This document shows positions 8,506 through 16,815 of a stretch of DNA of 64,000 nt, piece after piece; positions within the stretch are counted from its first letter, which is position 1, and every line of letters starts with the position of its first letter. The DNA is from Oricola indica (lineage in GTDB: Bacteria > Pseudomonadota > Alphaproteobacteria > Rhizobiales > Rhizobiaceae): positions 1,090,057 through 1,154,056 of the forward strand of contig NZ_JAINFJ010000001.1 in NCBI RefSeq assembly GCF_019966595.1, in the 5' to 3' direction. The notes beneath the pieces are model-generated. The model worked only from the letters and a program-made list of their open reading frames with translations, was not told the origin of the DNA and made no database searches. A program made the position numbers and the translations under genes.

Positions 8506-9441
8506 TCAACCGAGCGAAGACGGGCGGGGCGTCCCGATTGTCTCCGCGATGCGCCGACAGGCCGCTCCGAAACTCGCGAAATGCGATGCGCGGACGTGGT
8601 CTTTCCGCCAAAGCAGGCCGACCGACCGCGCCAGCGGCAAGTCGGCGATACGCCTGAGGACAACCTGTTCCTCGCGCCGCGCAAACTCCGATGCAGCGTA
8701 GAGTTCGGGAAACAGGGACAGGCCCATGCCGATCGAGACCATCTGCCTCAAGGCGTCGAGGCTGGTGCCCTCGTACTCCTCGCGCATCACCGCGCCCGAC
8801 TGCGCGCTCAGCGCCCTGACCTGATGGCTGAGCCTGTGCCCTGATCCAAGTGTGAGCATGCGCTCGCCGGCCAGCATCTCGATCCTCACCTCCCCCGCGG
8901 TGGCCAATCGATGGCGGGAAGCCATGCCCAGGTAAAGCGGCTCGACCATCAATTCCAGATAGTCCAGCCTCGAGCGCTCCTCGGGCTGAGGTCCGAGTGC
9001 GCAATCGATGGTCCCTTCCATGACTGACGCTTCGAGGAGATGCGCCCTGTCCTCGCGAATATAGATTTCAAGGTCGGGATAGGCATCGTGCAGATGCGGC
9101 AGAAGGCGCGGCAGGTAGTACGGCCCGAAGGTCGGCGCGACCCCGAGGCGGACGAGACCGCCCATCTGCCCGGTGGATTGACGGGCAACGGCCACGATCT
9201 CATCGAGCGAGGTCAGGGTCGTTCGCGCCAGGACGGCAACCTTCTCTCCGATCGGCGTTGCGCGCGAACGTCCCGGCGTCCGGTCGATCAGCGCGGCGCC
9301 GAGCTGATCCTCAAGCAACTGGAGCTGCGCCGACAGGGTTGGCTGGGAGACGTTGCACAGCCGGGCCGCTTCCCGGAAATGCCCGGTCTCGATTACGGCG
9401 AGAAGATATTCGAGCTGTCTTGGCGATGGTCGGAAAGGCAT
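8506..9441 (-). CDS. OxyR-like LysR-family regulator lacking both redox cysteines
   Basis: 311 aa. The N-terminal winged helix (QLEYLLAVIETGHFREAARLCNVSQPTLSAQLQ) and the effector domain align along their length with OxyR, including TFGPYYLPRLLP and TSLDALRQMVSIGMGLSLFPEL. At the two OxyR peroxide-sensing cysteines (E. coli C199 and C208; LEDGHCLRDQAMGFC) this protein has Arg203 and Ser212 (GSGHRLSHQVRALS). It therefore cannot form the OxyR disulfide and probably senses something else or acts constitutively. The start codon lies 6 bases from an OxyR-type operator, consistent with autoregulation, and a small-protein operon runs divergently. Confidence 0.85.
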   Translation of the reverse strand: MPFRPSPRQLEYLLAVIETGHFREAARLCNVSQPTLSAQLQLLEDQLGAALIDRTPGRSRATPIGEKVAVLARTTLTSLDEIVAVARQSTGQMGGLVRLGVAPTFGPYYLPRLLPHLHDAYPDLEIYIREDRAHLLEASVMEGTIDCALGPQPEERSRLDYLELMVEPLYLGMASRHRLATAGEVRIEMLAGERMLTLGSGHRLSHQVRALSAQSGAVMREEYEGTSLDALRQMVSIGMGLSLFPELYAASEFARREEQVVLRRIADLPLARSVGLLWRKDHVRASHFASFGAACRRIAETIGTPRPSSLG

Positions 9442-9447
9442 GACCAG

Positions 9448-9484
9448 ATAGAGATAATCTATCGGAGAGATATAAACAATCGAT
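9448..9484. promoter_or_regulatory. OxyR-type operator (four tetranucleotides spaced by 7)
   Basis: ATAG-N7-CTAT-N7-ATAT-N7-CGAT with exact spacing. The OxyR consensus is ATAG-N7-CTAT-N7-ATAG-N7-CTAT, so 14 of 16 bases match and the first half is perfect. It lies between the LysR start (9441) and the small ORFs (9538), as expected for a LysR regulator controlling itself and a divergent operon. Confidence 0.65.
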
Positions 9485-9537
9485 TGGAACTATCGCACGC
9501 GCGTCACGACATGATCCTCGTAGAAAAGGAGAATCCG

Positions 9538-9672
9538 ATGTCCCGCACCTTCAGGCCATGGAAAGACGGCGCAAAAGTCAGTCATGCCGGACCCGGCACG
9601 GGCCGGTTTTCCGAAAACCGGGCGTTCCGTCATGCTCCGGCCATCTTCGATCCAGCCGGAGGGCAGAGATAA
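9538..9672 (+). CDS. Small unknown protein, first of a coupled pair
   Basis: 44 aa, not recognised. It starts MSRTFRPWKDGAKVSHAGPG, is basic and polar, and has no membrane helix or cysteine. Support comes from an AAAGGAG ribosome-binding site 6-7 bases before ATG and from its stop overlapping the next start (TAATG). It is the first ORF downstream of the OxyR-type operator and is divergent from the LysR gene. It could instead be a leader peptide whose translation sets translation of the membrane protein behind it. Being short, it could be spurious. Confidence 0.45.
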   Translation: MSRTFRPWKDGAKVSHAGPGTGRFSENRAFRHAPAIFDPAGGQR

Positions 9673-9878
9673 TGTTTGTCATCAAACTGATCTTCCTGGC
9701 CATTGGCTTCGCGACGGGAGGGATTCTCGCCTATGGCGCATGGTCGTTCAACCGCGACGGAACCCACAAACCGCTGACCGGGCGCGCGCCCGGAAAGCCT
9801 CAGCGCTCGGTCAGCTTGAGTTCGATACGGCGGTTACGCGCCCGCGCCTCGTCCGTGTCGGCCGGGTCGAGCGGCTGA
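9672..9878 (+). CDS. Small membrane protein, second of a coupled pair
   Basis: 68 aa. The first 30 residues (MFVIKLIFLAIGFATGGILA and on to AYGAWSF) form one clear membrane helix followed by a short polar segment. A GGAGG site lies 9 bases before ATG, and the ATG overlaps the previous stop. The last ~26 residues are Ser/Arg-rich. They are read antisense through the end of the convergent OmpA-like gene (stop at 9800), so the ancestral protein may have been about 40-45 residues with its stop lost. No family is recognised. Confidence 0.55.
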   Translation: MFVIKLIFLAIGFATGGILAYGAWSFNRDGTHKPLTGRAPGKPQRSVSLSSIRRLRARASSVSAGSSG

Positions 9879-10831
9879 AACTCGCCGAAGCCCGCCGCGA
9901 CGAGGCGTTCCGGCGGGACCCCTTCCGATATCAGGTATTTGACGACCGAAGTCGCCCGCGCGCTCGACAATTCCCAGTTGTCCGCAAAACGGCCAGTGCC
10001 GGATACCGGCACATTGTCCGTATGGCCGTCGACGCGCAGCACCCAGTTGATCTCACCAGGGATCTCGCGCTGAAGATCAATCAGCGCCGCGGCAAGCTTG
10101 CCCATCTCGGTCGCACCGGCCGGGTTCAACTGCGCCGATCCGGAGGGAAACAGCACTTCGGACTGGAACACGAAACGGTCGCCGACGATGCGGATATTCT
10201 CGCGGTCCGAAAGGATTTCGCGCAGCCGCCCGAAGAAATCCGAACGATAGCGGTTCAGTTCCTGCACCCTCTGCGCCAGCGCGAGATTGAGCCGCCGGCC
10301 AAGGTCGGCAATCTTGGCATTGGATTCGCGGTCGCGCTGTTCGGAGACGTCCAGCGCATCCTCCAGCGCCGCGATCTGCTGGCGCAGCGCGGAAATCTGC
10401 CGGTTGAGCAATTCAACCTGGCTGAGGGCGCGCTGGCTTATCTGGCGTTCCTCGGTCAGCGCATCACTCAGGATACCGATGCGGTCCTGCGCCGCCACGC
10501 TCGCTCCGCTGCCGGCGGTGAGCAGGCTTTCCAGACGCGAGCGCTCGTTCTCCGCCGCTTCCAGCGAGGCCTGCAGGGCCAGTAACTGATCCTCGGCATC
10601 CTGCCGGTTGCTTTGTTCGAGCGAGAGAAGTTGCGTCAACTCGTTGATCTGGGAGTTCAGCCGGTTTAGAACGGCGTCCTTGCCGGTGATCTCCTGGCTG
10701 AGCAGAAACTGCGCGAGCACGAAGACCGACAGCAGGAACATGATGGCGAGCAGCAGCGTCGCCATTGCATCGACGAAGCCGGGCCAGTAGTCGACGCGCC
10801 CGTCATGGCGGCGATTTCGCGCAAGCGCCAC
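9800..10831 (-). CDS. OmpA/MotB-domain protein with N-terminal membrane helix and long coiled coil
   Basis: 343 aa. One membrane helix (residues ~19-45, FVDAMATLLLAIMFLLSVFVLAQFLL) resembles the ion-pathway helix of MotB/TolR, with Asp21 at its start. A Gln/Leu-rich coiled coil covers ~50-195. The C-terminal ~125 residues are an OmpA peptidoglycan-binding domain with VDGHTDNVP and NWELSSARA. It starts 2 bases after the stop of the MotA/TolQ-like gene, so the two probably form an ion-driven complex in the inner membrane anchored to the wall. The pair is not accompanied by flagellar genes. Its task is unknown. Confidence 0.88.
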   Translation of the reverse strand: MALARNRRHDGRVDYWPGFVDAMATLLLAIMFLLSVFVLAQFLLSQEITGKDAVLNRLNSQINELTQLLSLEQSNRQDAEDQLLALQASLEAAENERSRLESLLTAGSGASVAAQDRIGILSDALTEERQISQRALSQVELLNRQISALRQQIAALEDALDVSEQRDRESNAKIADLGRRLNLALAQRVQELNRYRSDFFGRLREILSDRENIRIVGDRFVFQSEVLFPSGSAQLNPAGATEMGKLAAALIDLQREIPGEINWVLRVDGHTDNVPVSGTGRFADNWELSSARATSVVKYLISEGVPPERLVAAGFGEFQPLDPADTDEARARNRRIELKLTER

Positions 10832-10833
10832 GC

Positions 10834-11871
10834 TTATTCGCTCCTGTCGTTCTTTTCGATAGCCGCAGCCAGTCTCTCAAGCGTCCTGCGCATGTCCTTT
10901 TGCTCTTCGGACTGCGTTTCAACCCAGTCGCGCATCATCTGCTGCTCACTGCGCATGTTGCGCACCAGCCCCTGTATGCCTTCCGCGAGATTAGCCATGG
11001 CGGCCGTCGCCCGCTGATTGCCGCCGGATCCGCCCTGCATCGTCCGCAGCGCCTCGGCGACCGATTTCATGTCCTCGCTGCTTTCCGAGGCGGCAGCGGC
11101 ATTGGCGACGCCCGAATCCGGATCGGTGACAGAGGAGAGCCAGTTTTCAAGTTCCGTGTAGAAGCGGTTCTGCGCGCGGCCTGCCTGCAGATCGAGAAAG
11201 CCCAGGACCAGCGATCCCGACAAACCGAAAAGCGACGAGGAAAACGCCGTTCCCATGCCCTCGAGCGGGGAGCTGAGTCCGGCCTTGAGCGAATCCAGAA
11301 TATCGTTCATGTCGCCCGACCCGGGATCGAGCGACTGGATCGTCGCCCCGATGGAGCCGATCGTCTGCAACAGGCCCCAGAAGGTGCCGAGCAGGCCAAG
11401 AAACACGAGAAGGCCGGTCAGGTAGCGCGATGTGTCGCGCGCCTCGTCCAGCCGTGTGGCGATCGAATCGAGAATTGAACGGGTCGAGAGCGTCGAAAGC
11501 GTCATCGCCTGCTGGCGGCTCAAAAGAGAACGCATCGGCGCGAGCAGGACCGGATCCCGCCGCGCCGCCATCAGAGAATCGCCCGCGCGGAAGGTATTGA
11601 CCCACCGCACTTCGCGGAACAGGCCGATCACCTGCTGAAAGACGAGGATGATACCAACGCCCAGAACGCCCAGGATGAGACCGTTCAGTCCAGGATTGGT
11701 CATGAAAGCCGTCGATATCTGACGGTACAGGATTGCGGCGACGAAACCGACGATCACCAGGAAGATGATCATCGAGAACAGGAAAACCTGCGGATTCGAC
11801 AGGCGGTAGGGATCGAAACGGCCTTGCTGATGGGCAGTTACGCCTGCCTGTTCTGCGTCACCGATGCTCAT
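10834..11871 (-). CDS. MotA/TolQ/ExbB-type membrane protein
   Basis: 345 aa, ATG start. Membrane helices occur near residues 28-52 and 62-85, with further hydrophobic stretches near 145-170 and 205-230. The segment LLGTFWGLLQTIGSIG and the region around GMGTAFSSSLFGLSGSLVLGF match the proton-channel core of the MotA/TolQ/ExbB superfamily. The C-terminal ~90 residues are polar and probably helical. It is the first gene of a two-gene operon with the OmpA-like partner. In rhizobia this pair is chromosomal and conserved. It is not flagellar MotA by context. Confidence 0.85.
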   Translation of the reverse strand: MSIGDAEQAGVTAHQQGRFDPYRLSNPQVFLFSMIIFLVIVGFVAAILYRQISTAFMTNPGLNGLILGVLGVGIILVFQQVIGLFREVRWVNTFRAGDSLMAARRDPVLLAPMRSLLSRQQAMTLSTLSTRSILDSIATRLDEARDTSRYLTGLLVFLGLLGTFWGLLQTIGSIGATIQSLDPGSGDMNDILDSLKAGLSSPLEGMGTAFSSSLFGLSGSLVLGFLDLQAGRAQNRFYTELENWLSSVTDPDSGVANAAAASESSEDMKSVAEALRTMQGGSGGNQRATAAMANLAEGIQGLVRNMRSEQQMMRDWVETQSEEQKDMRRTLERLAAAIEKNDRSE

Positions 11872-11972
11872 TCACGAATCCCTCTGCCCGCATACAACCC
11901 CTGGATCACGCGACATTAGCCAGAAAAGTGGCAGAAATAAAAGGTTGTGCGCCGCAACAAGTGTTGACCGGG

Positions 11973-12773
11973 TCAGCGATTTGTCAATGGGCGGTTGATC
12001 GTGGAGAGCAGCGCCTTCTGGATCGCTTCGTTGCCGGCGACGATGTCACCACGGCCGAACATGTCGGTGCCGCCGGATGCGTCGGTAATAAAACCGCCCG
12101 CCTCCCGGATCAGGATGATACCCGCAGCCATGTCCCAGGGCGAAAGCGACTCCTCCCAGAACCCATCGAGACGGCCGGCAGCCACATAGGCGAGATCGAG
12201 AGCCGCGGCGCCCGTCCTGCGGATGCCGACGGCCTCGCTCATCACATGGCGCAATTGTACGAGGAAACGCCCGTGGTCGCCCCGCCCCAGATGCGGAACC
12301 CCGCAGCCGACCACGCAGTCCGTCAGCTTGCGCCGGGCCGCAACACGCAGGCGGCGATCATTGAGGAAGGCGCCCGCGCCCTTTTCGGCCGTATAGAGTT
12401 CGTCCGTCGCCGGATTGAAAATGACGCCCGCGACGAGCTGGCCCTGTCGCTCAAGTGCCAGCGACACCGCGAAATGCGGGAACCCGTGCAGGAAGTTCGT
12501 CGTGCCGTCGAGCGGATCGATGATCCATCGATGCTGCGGGTCCCTGCCTTCGACAGACCCGCCTTCCTCCAGCAGAAAGCCGTAATCCGGCCGCGCGCGT
12601 TCAAGCTCGGCGCGCAGCACCTCTTCGGCTCGCAGGTCGGCCTGGCTGACGAAATCGCCCGGTCCTTTGACGGAGACCTGCAGATGCTGAACTTCGCCGA
12701 AATCGCGCGCCAGTCCGCGGCCGGCCTTCATCACGGCCTGAACCATTACATTCATAAGTGCGGAACGCGCCAT
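11973..12773 (-). CDS. suhB: Inositol monophosphatase family protein
   Basis: 266 aa. It carries the metal and phosphate motifs of the IMPase family: GDFVSQAD, the Glu-rich LLEEGG, IIDPLDGTTNFLHGFP and the late WDMAAG motif. These enzymes remove phosphate from inositol-1-phosphate or related sugar phosphates with Mg2+. The first motif (FLLEEGG instead of GEE) is slightly degenerate. The symbol follows common rhizobial annotation and is not proof of SuhB's RNA-related role. A second IMPase-superfamily protein, HisN, lies at 59198. It lies just downstream of efp on the same strand. Confidence 0.88.
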   Translation of the reverse strand: MARSALMNVMVQAVMKAGRGLARDFGEVQHLQVSVKGPGDFVSQADLRAEEVLRAELERARPDYGFLLEEGGSVEGRDPQHRWIIDPLDGTTNFLHGFPHFAVSLALERQGQLVAGVIFNPATDELYTAEKGAGAFLNDRRLRVAARRKLTDCVVGCGVPHLGRGDHGRFLVQLRHVMSEAVGIRRTGAAALDLAYVAAGRLDGFWEESLSPWDMAAGIILIREAGGFITDASGGTDMFGRGDIVAGNEAIQKALLSTINRPLTNR

Positions 12774-12814
12774 CGCAGCTTGTCCTCAGTCTTTCGAAAG
12801 GCGGCGACGACGGG

Positions 12815-13378
12815 TCAGTCGGCGCGGCGGATGTAGGTGATTTCGTTCGTGTCGACGAGAATCCTCTCGCCGGCCTCGATGAAGGGCGGCACCATGACGC
12901 GCACGCCGTTTTCCATGACGGCCGGCTTGTAGGAGGATGTCGCCGTCTGGCCCTTGACCACCGGATCTGCCTCCACGATCTCGAGAACCACATGGTCGGG
13001 CAGGGAGACGCCGATCGGCCTTTCCTCGTGCAGTTCCACGGTGACGGTCATCCCGTCCTGCAGAAACGCAGCGCGATCGCCGACGAAATCCTTCTGCAAT
13101 TCGAGTTGCTCATAGGTCTCGTTGTCCATGAAGACGAGCGCATCGCCCTGCTCGTAGAGATACTGGAAGTCTTTCTGCTCCAGCCGCACGCGCTCCACGG
13201 TTTCGTTGGCGCGGAAGCGTTCGTTCAGCTTTGTGCCATCGATGAGATTCTTGAGTTCGACCTGGTTGAAAGCGCCGCCCTTGCCAGGCTTGACCGCGTT
13301 GCACTTGACCGCCGCCCAGAGGCCGCCATTGTGCTCGATCACATTGCCCGGCTTGATTTCGTTTCCATTGATTTTCAT
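12815..13378 (-). CDS. efp: Elongation factor P
   Basis: 187 aa, the standard EF-P length with its three beta-barrel domains. The modification loop reads KPGKGGAF with Lys33 at the tip, the type modified by EpmA/EpmB with beta-lysine; those genes are not in the window. EF-P enters the ribosomal E site and relieves stalling at polyproline. The C-terminal ITYIRRAD and the internal [20 protein letters not shown] segment are typical. It starts at ATG 13378 and is followed by the IMPase gene 42 bases downstream. Confidence 0.97.
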   Translation of the reverse strand: MKINGNEIKPGNVIEHNGGLWAAVKCNAVKPGKGGAFNQVELKNLIDGTKLNERFRANETVERVRLEQKDFQYLYEQGDALVFMDNETYEQLELQKDFVGDRAAFLQDGMTVTVELHEERPIGVSLPDHVVLEIVEADPVVKGQTATSSYKPAVMENGVRVMVPPFIEAGERILVDTNEITYIRRAD

Positions 13379-13495
13379 GTGAGATCACCGACTATTATTA
13401 TGCCCGGAACGGGTCTGGATTTGGCCGGTTCAAGACCACACTTGCGGCGATCTTTCAAGCGGCATGCGCGTGGCTCCGGCTTTCGCGAGGGATTC

Positions 13496-14530
13496 TCAGC
13501 GCAACTGGTTAGCCCGCTCGATGGCCGCGCGCTGTTCCTCTTCGGTCAAACCTTCCCAGAAATCGTCTAGGGCACGGTCACGCAGGCCGGCCCGTCGCAC
13601 GATGACTGTCCATGCCGCAGCCTCGGCATCGTCCGGCTCGGTTCCGAGCCCTCCCCAGTAGAGCTTGGCGACACCGGCCTGGGCGGCGACATTGCCCGCA
13701 CGCGCCGCTCGCACGGTCCACAGATAGGCCTTTTCCAGATCGCGATCGCCGCCGATCCCCTGCAGGTACCAGTTGCCGAGATCGTATTGCGCCGTGTCGA
13801 AATTCTGCTGCGCCGCCTTGAGCAGCCATTCGCGCGCGGCCGCCGGGTCACGCTCGACCCCGCCGCTGCCGTTCAGGAGGATCTGGCTGACGGCATATTG
13901 CGCATCCGCAATTCCCTTCTCGGCCGCGCCGAGGAAATAGGGATAGGCTTTCGCCATAGACTGCGATCCCGGCCGTTCGTCGATGATCATCTGCGCGAAG
14001 TTGAACTGGGCATTGGCGTTTCCGGCATCGGCCGCCGCACGCATCAGTTCACGGGCCTCTTCCATTGTTTCGGGTTTCTTGTCCCGGTTCATCAGGATCA
14101 GCGCGAATTGCAACTGCGCCTCCGGAATGCCCTGTCGGGCGGCGCGACGATACCACTTGGCCGCTTCTTCCGGGTCGCGCGGCACACCCAGTCCCCGCGC
14201 ATAGATTTCAGCCAGAAGGGTCTGCGCCGCCGCATCGCCCTGTTCGGCGCGCGGCAGGGCGAGATTGCGCGCGGTCAGGTAGAGGCCGCGTTGATAGGCG
14301 CCGAACGCCTCGTCGGCCGGCTGATCGCCGAAACGCGACGGCACAACACCTTCGGCATCCGGCGTCGCAGCGGCATCATCCGATCCACCCGTCTGCAGCG
14401 GTTCACCGAAACGCGAAGGCGCGATGTCGACATCTTCGCCTCCAGGAGCGCCCGCCGCAGGCGCAGCCGCGACGATCGCCGCCACCATACCGACAATCAC
14501 CCACGCGCGATGTCCGCGGGATAAAGTCAT
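13496..14530 (-). CDS. Secreted Sel1-repeat (TPR-like) protein
   Basis: 344 aa from ATG 14530. A signal peptide (WVIVGMVAAIVAAAPAAGA) is followed by a low-complexity segment with two APSRFG/VPSRFG repeats. About six Sel1-like repeats then run from residue ~85 to 310, for example DAAAQTLLAEIYARGLGVPRDPEEAAKWY and GNVAAQAGVAKLYWGGLG. Sel1 repeats form helical solenoids that bind partner proteins, often in envelope or signalling contexts. Its start overlaps the stop of the upstream ThiE-like gene by four bases (ATGA), so the two are translationally coupled. Confidence 0.88.
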   Translation of the reverse strand: MTLSRGHRAWVIVGMVAAIVAAAPAAGAPGGEDVDIAPSRFGEPLQTGGSDDAAATPDAEGVVPSRFGDQPADEAFGAYQRGLYLTARNLALPRAEQGDAAAQTLLAEIYARGLGVPRDPEEAAKWYRRAARQGIPEAQLQFALILMNRDKKPETMEEARELMRAAADAGNANAQFNFAQMIIDERPGSQSMAKAYPYFLGAAEKGIADAQYAVSQILLNGSGGVERDPAAAREWLLKAAQQNFDTAQYDLGNWYLQGIGGDRDLEKAYLWTVRAARAGNVAAQAGVAKLYWGGLGTEPDDAEAAAWTVIVRRAGLRDRALDDFWEGLTEEEQRAAIERANQLR

Positions 14531-15183
14531 GCGTCGCGGCCCAGGGAATGGCTTTCGAGTATGTCGTTCGCGGCAGCCACGGCAGCGGCAGGATCGATAC
14601 CCTCGCCGAAGACCGCTCTCGACAACGCCACGAATTCGGTGCCGGTCGCGGCAGCCTCGCCAAGCGTATCCAGCGAAGCGCCGCCCATCAGAATGCAGGG
14701 GATTTCGACCATCGAGGCCCACCATTCGGCGAGATCGACATTCTTGCGGTGGGGGCTTGGATGCGTGTCCTGTCCAAAACGGCCGAAAAAGAGGTAGTCG
14801 GGTCTCGCCTCGCCCATTTCCAGAGCCTTATGGCGGGTTTCCGCACCGCCCGATCCTACGATATGACTGCCGTTCAGGCGCTCCACCGTTTCGGCGACGT
14901 CCCGAATACCGGTATCGACATGCAGCCCGTCTGCGCTCGTCCGGCCGAAGGCGCGAGTGTCATTGACGACGATCGCCGCCGCACCATGCGCCTGGGCGAC
15001 AGGGATGCAGACTTCGAGATGCGCCTGATAGGCAGCTTCATCCAGGTCATAAGCCGGGAAGATGACCGATGCGACCTCGCCGCCTTCGAGCGCGGCAGTG
15101 AGCCGGTCGGCGAACGATACGCCCGATTGGTCCGGCGGCGCGACAAGCACGAGCCCGCAACGTTCTGTCTGTTTGTTTTCCAT
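14527..15183 (-). CDS. Thiamine phosphate synthase-like (ThiE/TenI superfamily) protein
   Basis: 218 aa TIM barrel. Recognisable positions are VVNDTRAFGRTSADGLHVDT (the family's phosphate-side ND...GxH), LFFGRFGQDTHPSPHRKN (equivalent of the GPIFPTxTK loop) and LMGGA. The motifs are diverged from true ThiE, and no other thiamine genes or TPP riboswitch are nearby. It may thus be a paralogue with a different role. The upstream 160-base gap shows no riboswitch signature. It is coupled to the Sel1-repeat gene. Confidence 0.75.
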   Translation of the reverse strand: MENKQTERCGLVLVAPPDQSGVSFADRLTAALEGGEVASVIFPAYDLDEAAYQAHLEVCIPVAQAHGAAAIVVNDTRAFGRTSADGLHVDTGIRDVAETVERLNGSHIVGSGGAETRHKALEMGEARPDYLFFGRFGQDTHPSPHRKNVDLAEWWASMVEIPCILMGGASLDTLGEAAATGTEFVALSRAVFGEGIDPAAAVAAANDILESHSLGRDA

Positions 15184-15345
15184 CGGCGCTTACTATGTTT
15201 CCTGCAGCTCCGCTTCAACCTGAAAATGGACGGTTTTACGGCGGGTTCCCACCACACGGCCGCAGCGACCTTTCACAGGGCGGAAAAATGCCGTAAGCGC
15301 AGATCGTTGCGAAATCGGGTTCGGAAAGGCTTTCAGAAACGCCGG

Positions 15346-16116
15346 ATGCCATTCATCACCGATCCCCTTTTCTACGCCGCCGCGATACCAGCGGTCATCT
15401 TCGTCGGCCTGTCCAAGGGCGGGTTCGGCGGCGCAATGGGGCTGATGGGAATGCCGCTCCTGGCGCTCGTCGTGTCACCGATCAAGGCTGCCGCGATCAT
15501 GCTGCCGATCATGATCGTCATGGACATCGTCAGCCTGTGGAGTTGGCGCGGCATCTACGACAAGCACACGCTCAAGATCATGATGCCGGCCGGCGTACTT
15601 GGCGTGGCCATTGGCTGGTATACCGCGACCTGGGTCACCGCATCGCATGTGCGCCTTCTCGTCGGCGCGATCGCGCTTCTTTTTGCCGCCGACTATCTGC
15701 GCCAACGTCTGAGCGCATCCGTGAGGGAGGCGCGCGAGCACAATTTCGCGAAGGGATCGCTGCTCGGCGTCCTGTCGGGCTTCACCAGTTTCGTATCGCA
15801 TGCCGGCGGCCCGCCCTACCAGTTTTACACGTTGCCTCTCGGGCAAGATCCGAAAGTATATGTCGGCACTTCGGTGATCTTCTTTTCGGTGATGAACGCG
15901 ATCAAGCTGATCCCGTATTTCGCGCTGGGGCAGCTCGACCACACCAACCTCGCGACGTCGGCCATACTCATGCCCATCGCCCCGGTCGCCACCTTGGCCG
16001 GTGCCTGGCTCGTGCGGCAGATCGATCGGAATATCTTCTATCCGTTCATGTATGCGATGATTTTCGTGGTCGGACTTAAACTGGTCTACGACGGAATGAC
16101 TAGCCTGGGTTCTTGA
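15346..16116 (+). CDS. TauE/SafE family membrane transporter
   Basis: 256 aa from ATG 15346, with about eight hydrophobic segments. The family hallmark FVGLSKGGFGGAMGLMGMPLLAL lies at the N-terminus and its half-repeat GVLSGFTSFVSHAGGPPYQFYTLP in the second half. TauE/SafE proteins are proposed to export sulfite, sulfoacetate or related anions across the inner membrane. An ArsR-type regulator follows 32 bases downstream on the same strand, with a palindrome between them. The frame remains open far upstream, so the true start could differ. Confidence 0.88.
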   Translation: MPFITDPLFYAAAIPAVIFVGLSKGGFGGAMGLMGMPLLALVVSPIKAAAIMLPIMIVMDIVSLWSWRGIYDKHTLKIMMPAGVLGVAIGWYTATWVTASHVRLLVGAIALLFAADYLRQRLSASVREAREHNFAKGSLLGVLSGFTSFVSHAGGPPYQFYTLPLGQDPKVYVGTSVIFFSVMNAIKLIPYFALGQLDHTNLATSAILMPIAPVATLAGAWLVRQIDRNIFYPFMYAMIFVVGLKLVYDGMTSLGS

Positions 16117-16119
16117 CCC

Positions 16120-16141
16120 CGGGTAAGAATGATCTTACCCG
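16120..16141. promoter_or_regulatory. Inverted repeat (likely operator) before the ArsR-type gene
   Basis: CGGGTAAG-AATGAT-CTTACCCG is a perfect 8-bp inverted repeat with a 6-base centre, ending 7 bases before the regulator's ATG. There is no T run after it. Size and position suit an ArsR-dimer operator for autorepression. A hairpin limiting read-through from the transporter gene is the alternative. Confidence 0.55.
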
Positions 16142-16148
16142 TTTCAAG

Positions 16149-16415
16149 ATGAATTCCACAGACTCCTTTCACGCGATTGCCGACGGGCATCGACGTTACA
16201 TTCTGGAGGAATTGCGCCGCACGCCCAGAACAGTGGGCGAGCTTGCCGAAAACTTGCCGATTTCAAGGCCGGCCGTTTCTCAGCACATGAAGATATTGCT
16301 CGATGCGGGAATGGTGTCGGTGCGCGCTCAGGGCACCAAAAGAATATACGAACTGAACCCGGCGGCGTTTCTGCCACTCAATATCTGGCTGGATCAGTTC
16401 TGGACCGGCGACTGA
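16149..16415 (+). CDS. ArsR-family winged-helix regulator without cysteines
   Basis: 88 aa from ATG 16149 (a TTG at 16113 is rejected because it would overlap the palindrome and the transporter stop). The winged helix reads HAIADGHRRYILEELRRTPRTVGELAENLPISRPAVSQHMKILLDAGMV, with the wing VRAQGTKRIYEL. There is no Cys in the protein, so it is not a metal-thiolate or BigR-type persulfide sensor. The WLDQFW end is typical of ArsR proteins that act with small-molecule or protein partners. It probably represses itself through the adjacent palindrome. Confidence 0.85.
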   Translation: MNSTDSFHAIADGHRRYILEELRRTPRTVGELAENLPISRPAVSQHMKILLDAGMVSVRAQGTKRIYELNPAAFLPLNIWLDQFWTGD

Positions 16416-16454
16416 GTGACCGCCGCCGGTCTGCGGATCGCTAAAATGCTATCG

Positions 16455-16631
16455 CTAGTGACGCGTTTCGGAACGAATGCGTTCGATCGCTTCCTTCACG
16501 CGCAGCTTTTCGCGTTTCAGCTGGGTAAGCTCGACTTGGTCCGGACTGGGACGGGACAGGATCTGGGAGATTTCCGTTTCCAGATTTCCATGCTTGCGCA
16601 CGAGGGACTCCAAATGAGCTTCTATGGACAT
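16455..16631 (-). CDS. YdcH/DUF465 family small protein
   Basis: 58 aa, with an AAGGAG site before ATG 16631. The DUF465 pattern is clear: HLESLVRKHGNLETEI, then LKREKLRVKEAIERIR. It is a short two-helix coiled coil, cytoplasmic, of unknown function. A paralogue lies head-to-head at 16816, 184 bases away. Confidence 0.85.
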   Translation of the reverse strand: MSIEAHLESLVRKHGNLETEISQILSRPSPDQVELTQLKREKLRVKEAIERIRSETRH

Positions 16632-16815
16632 GTGAATATCTCCTTCAGTTTGGTCGAGCCTTGTGCGGCCCGAACGTGGATGGTGACATGAAAACCGGTG
16701 ACTGTCGAACATGACTCTGTGGAAATGGGTGAAGATTTGTTGCAAAGAGTGAACCATTCGTTTCGTTGAAACCAGGCAGGGTGAACCGCCGCAACGAAGG
16801 CAAGAAGGAAGCGCC

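Noticed and set aside
9800..11871. Zorya-type anti-phage system (ZorA/ZorB)
   Set aside because: The pair shares the MotA/OmpA build, but there are no ZorC, ZorD or ZorE genes, and neighbours are housekeeping (IMPase, efp). Kept as an unassigned ion-driven pair.
14527..15345. TPP riboswitch upstream of the ThiE-like gene
   Set aside because: The upstream gap lacks the CTGAGA and conserved thi-box sequence on the relevant strand.
15346..16415. BigR-type sulfide/persulfide operon
   Set aside because: The ArsR protein has no cysteines and there is no persulfide dioxygenase gene nearby.
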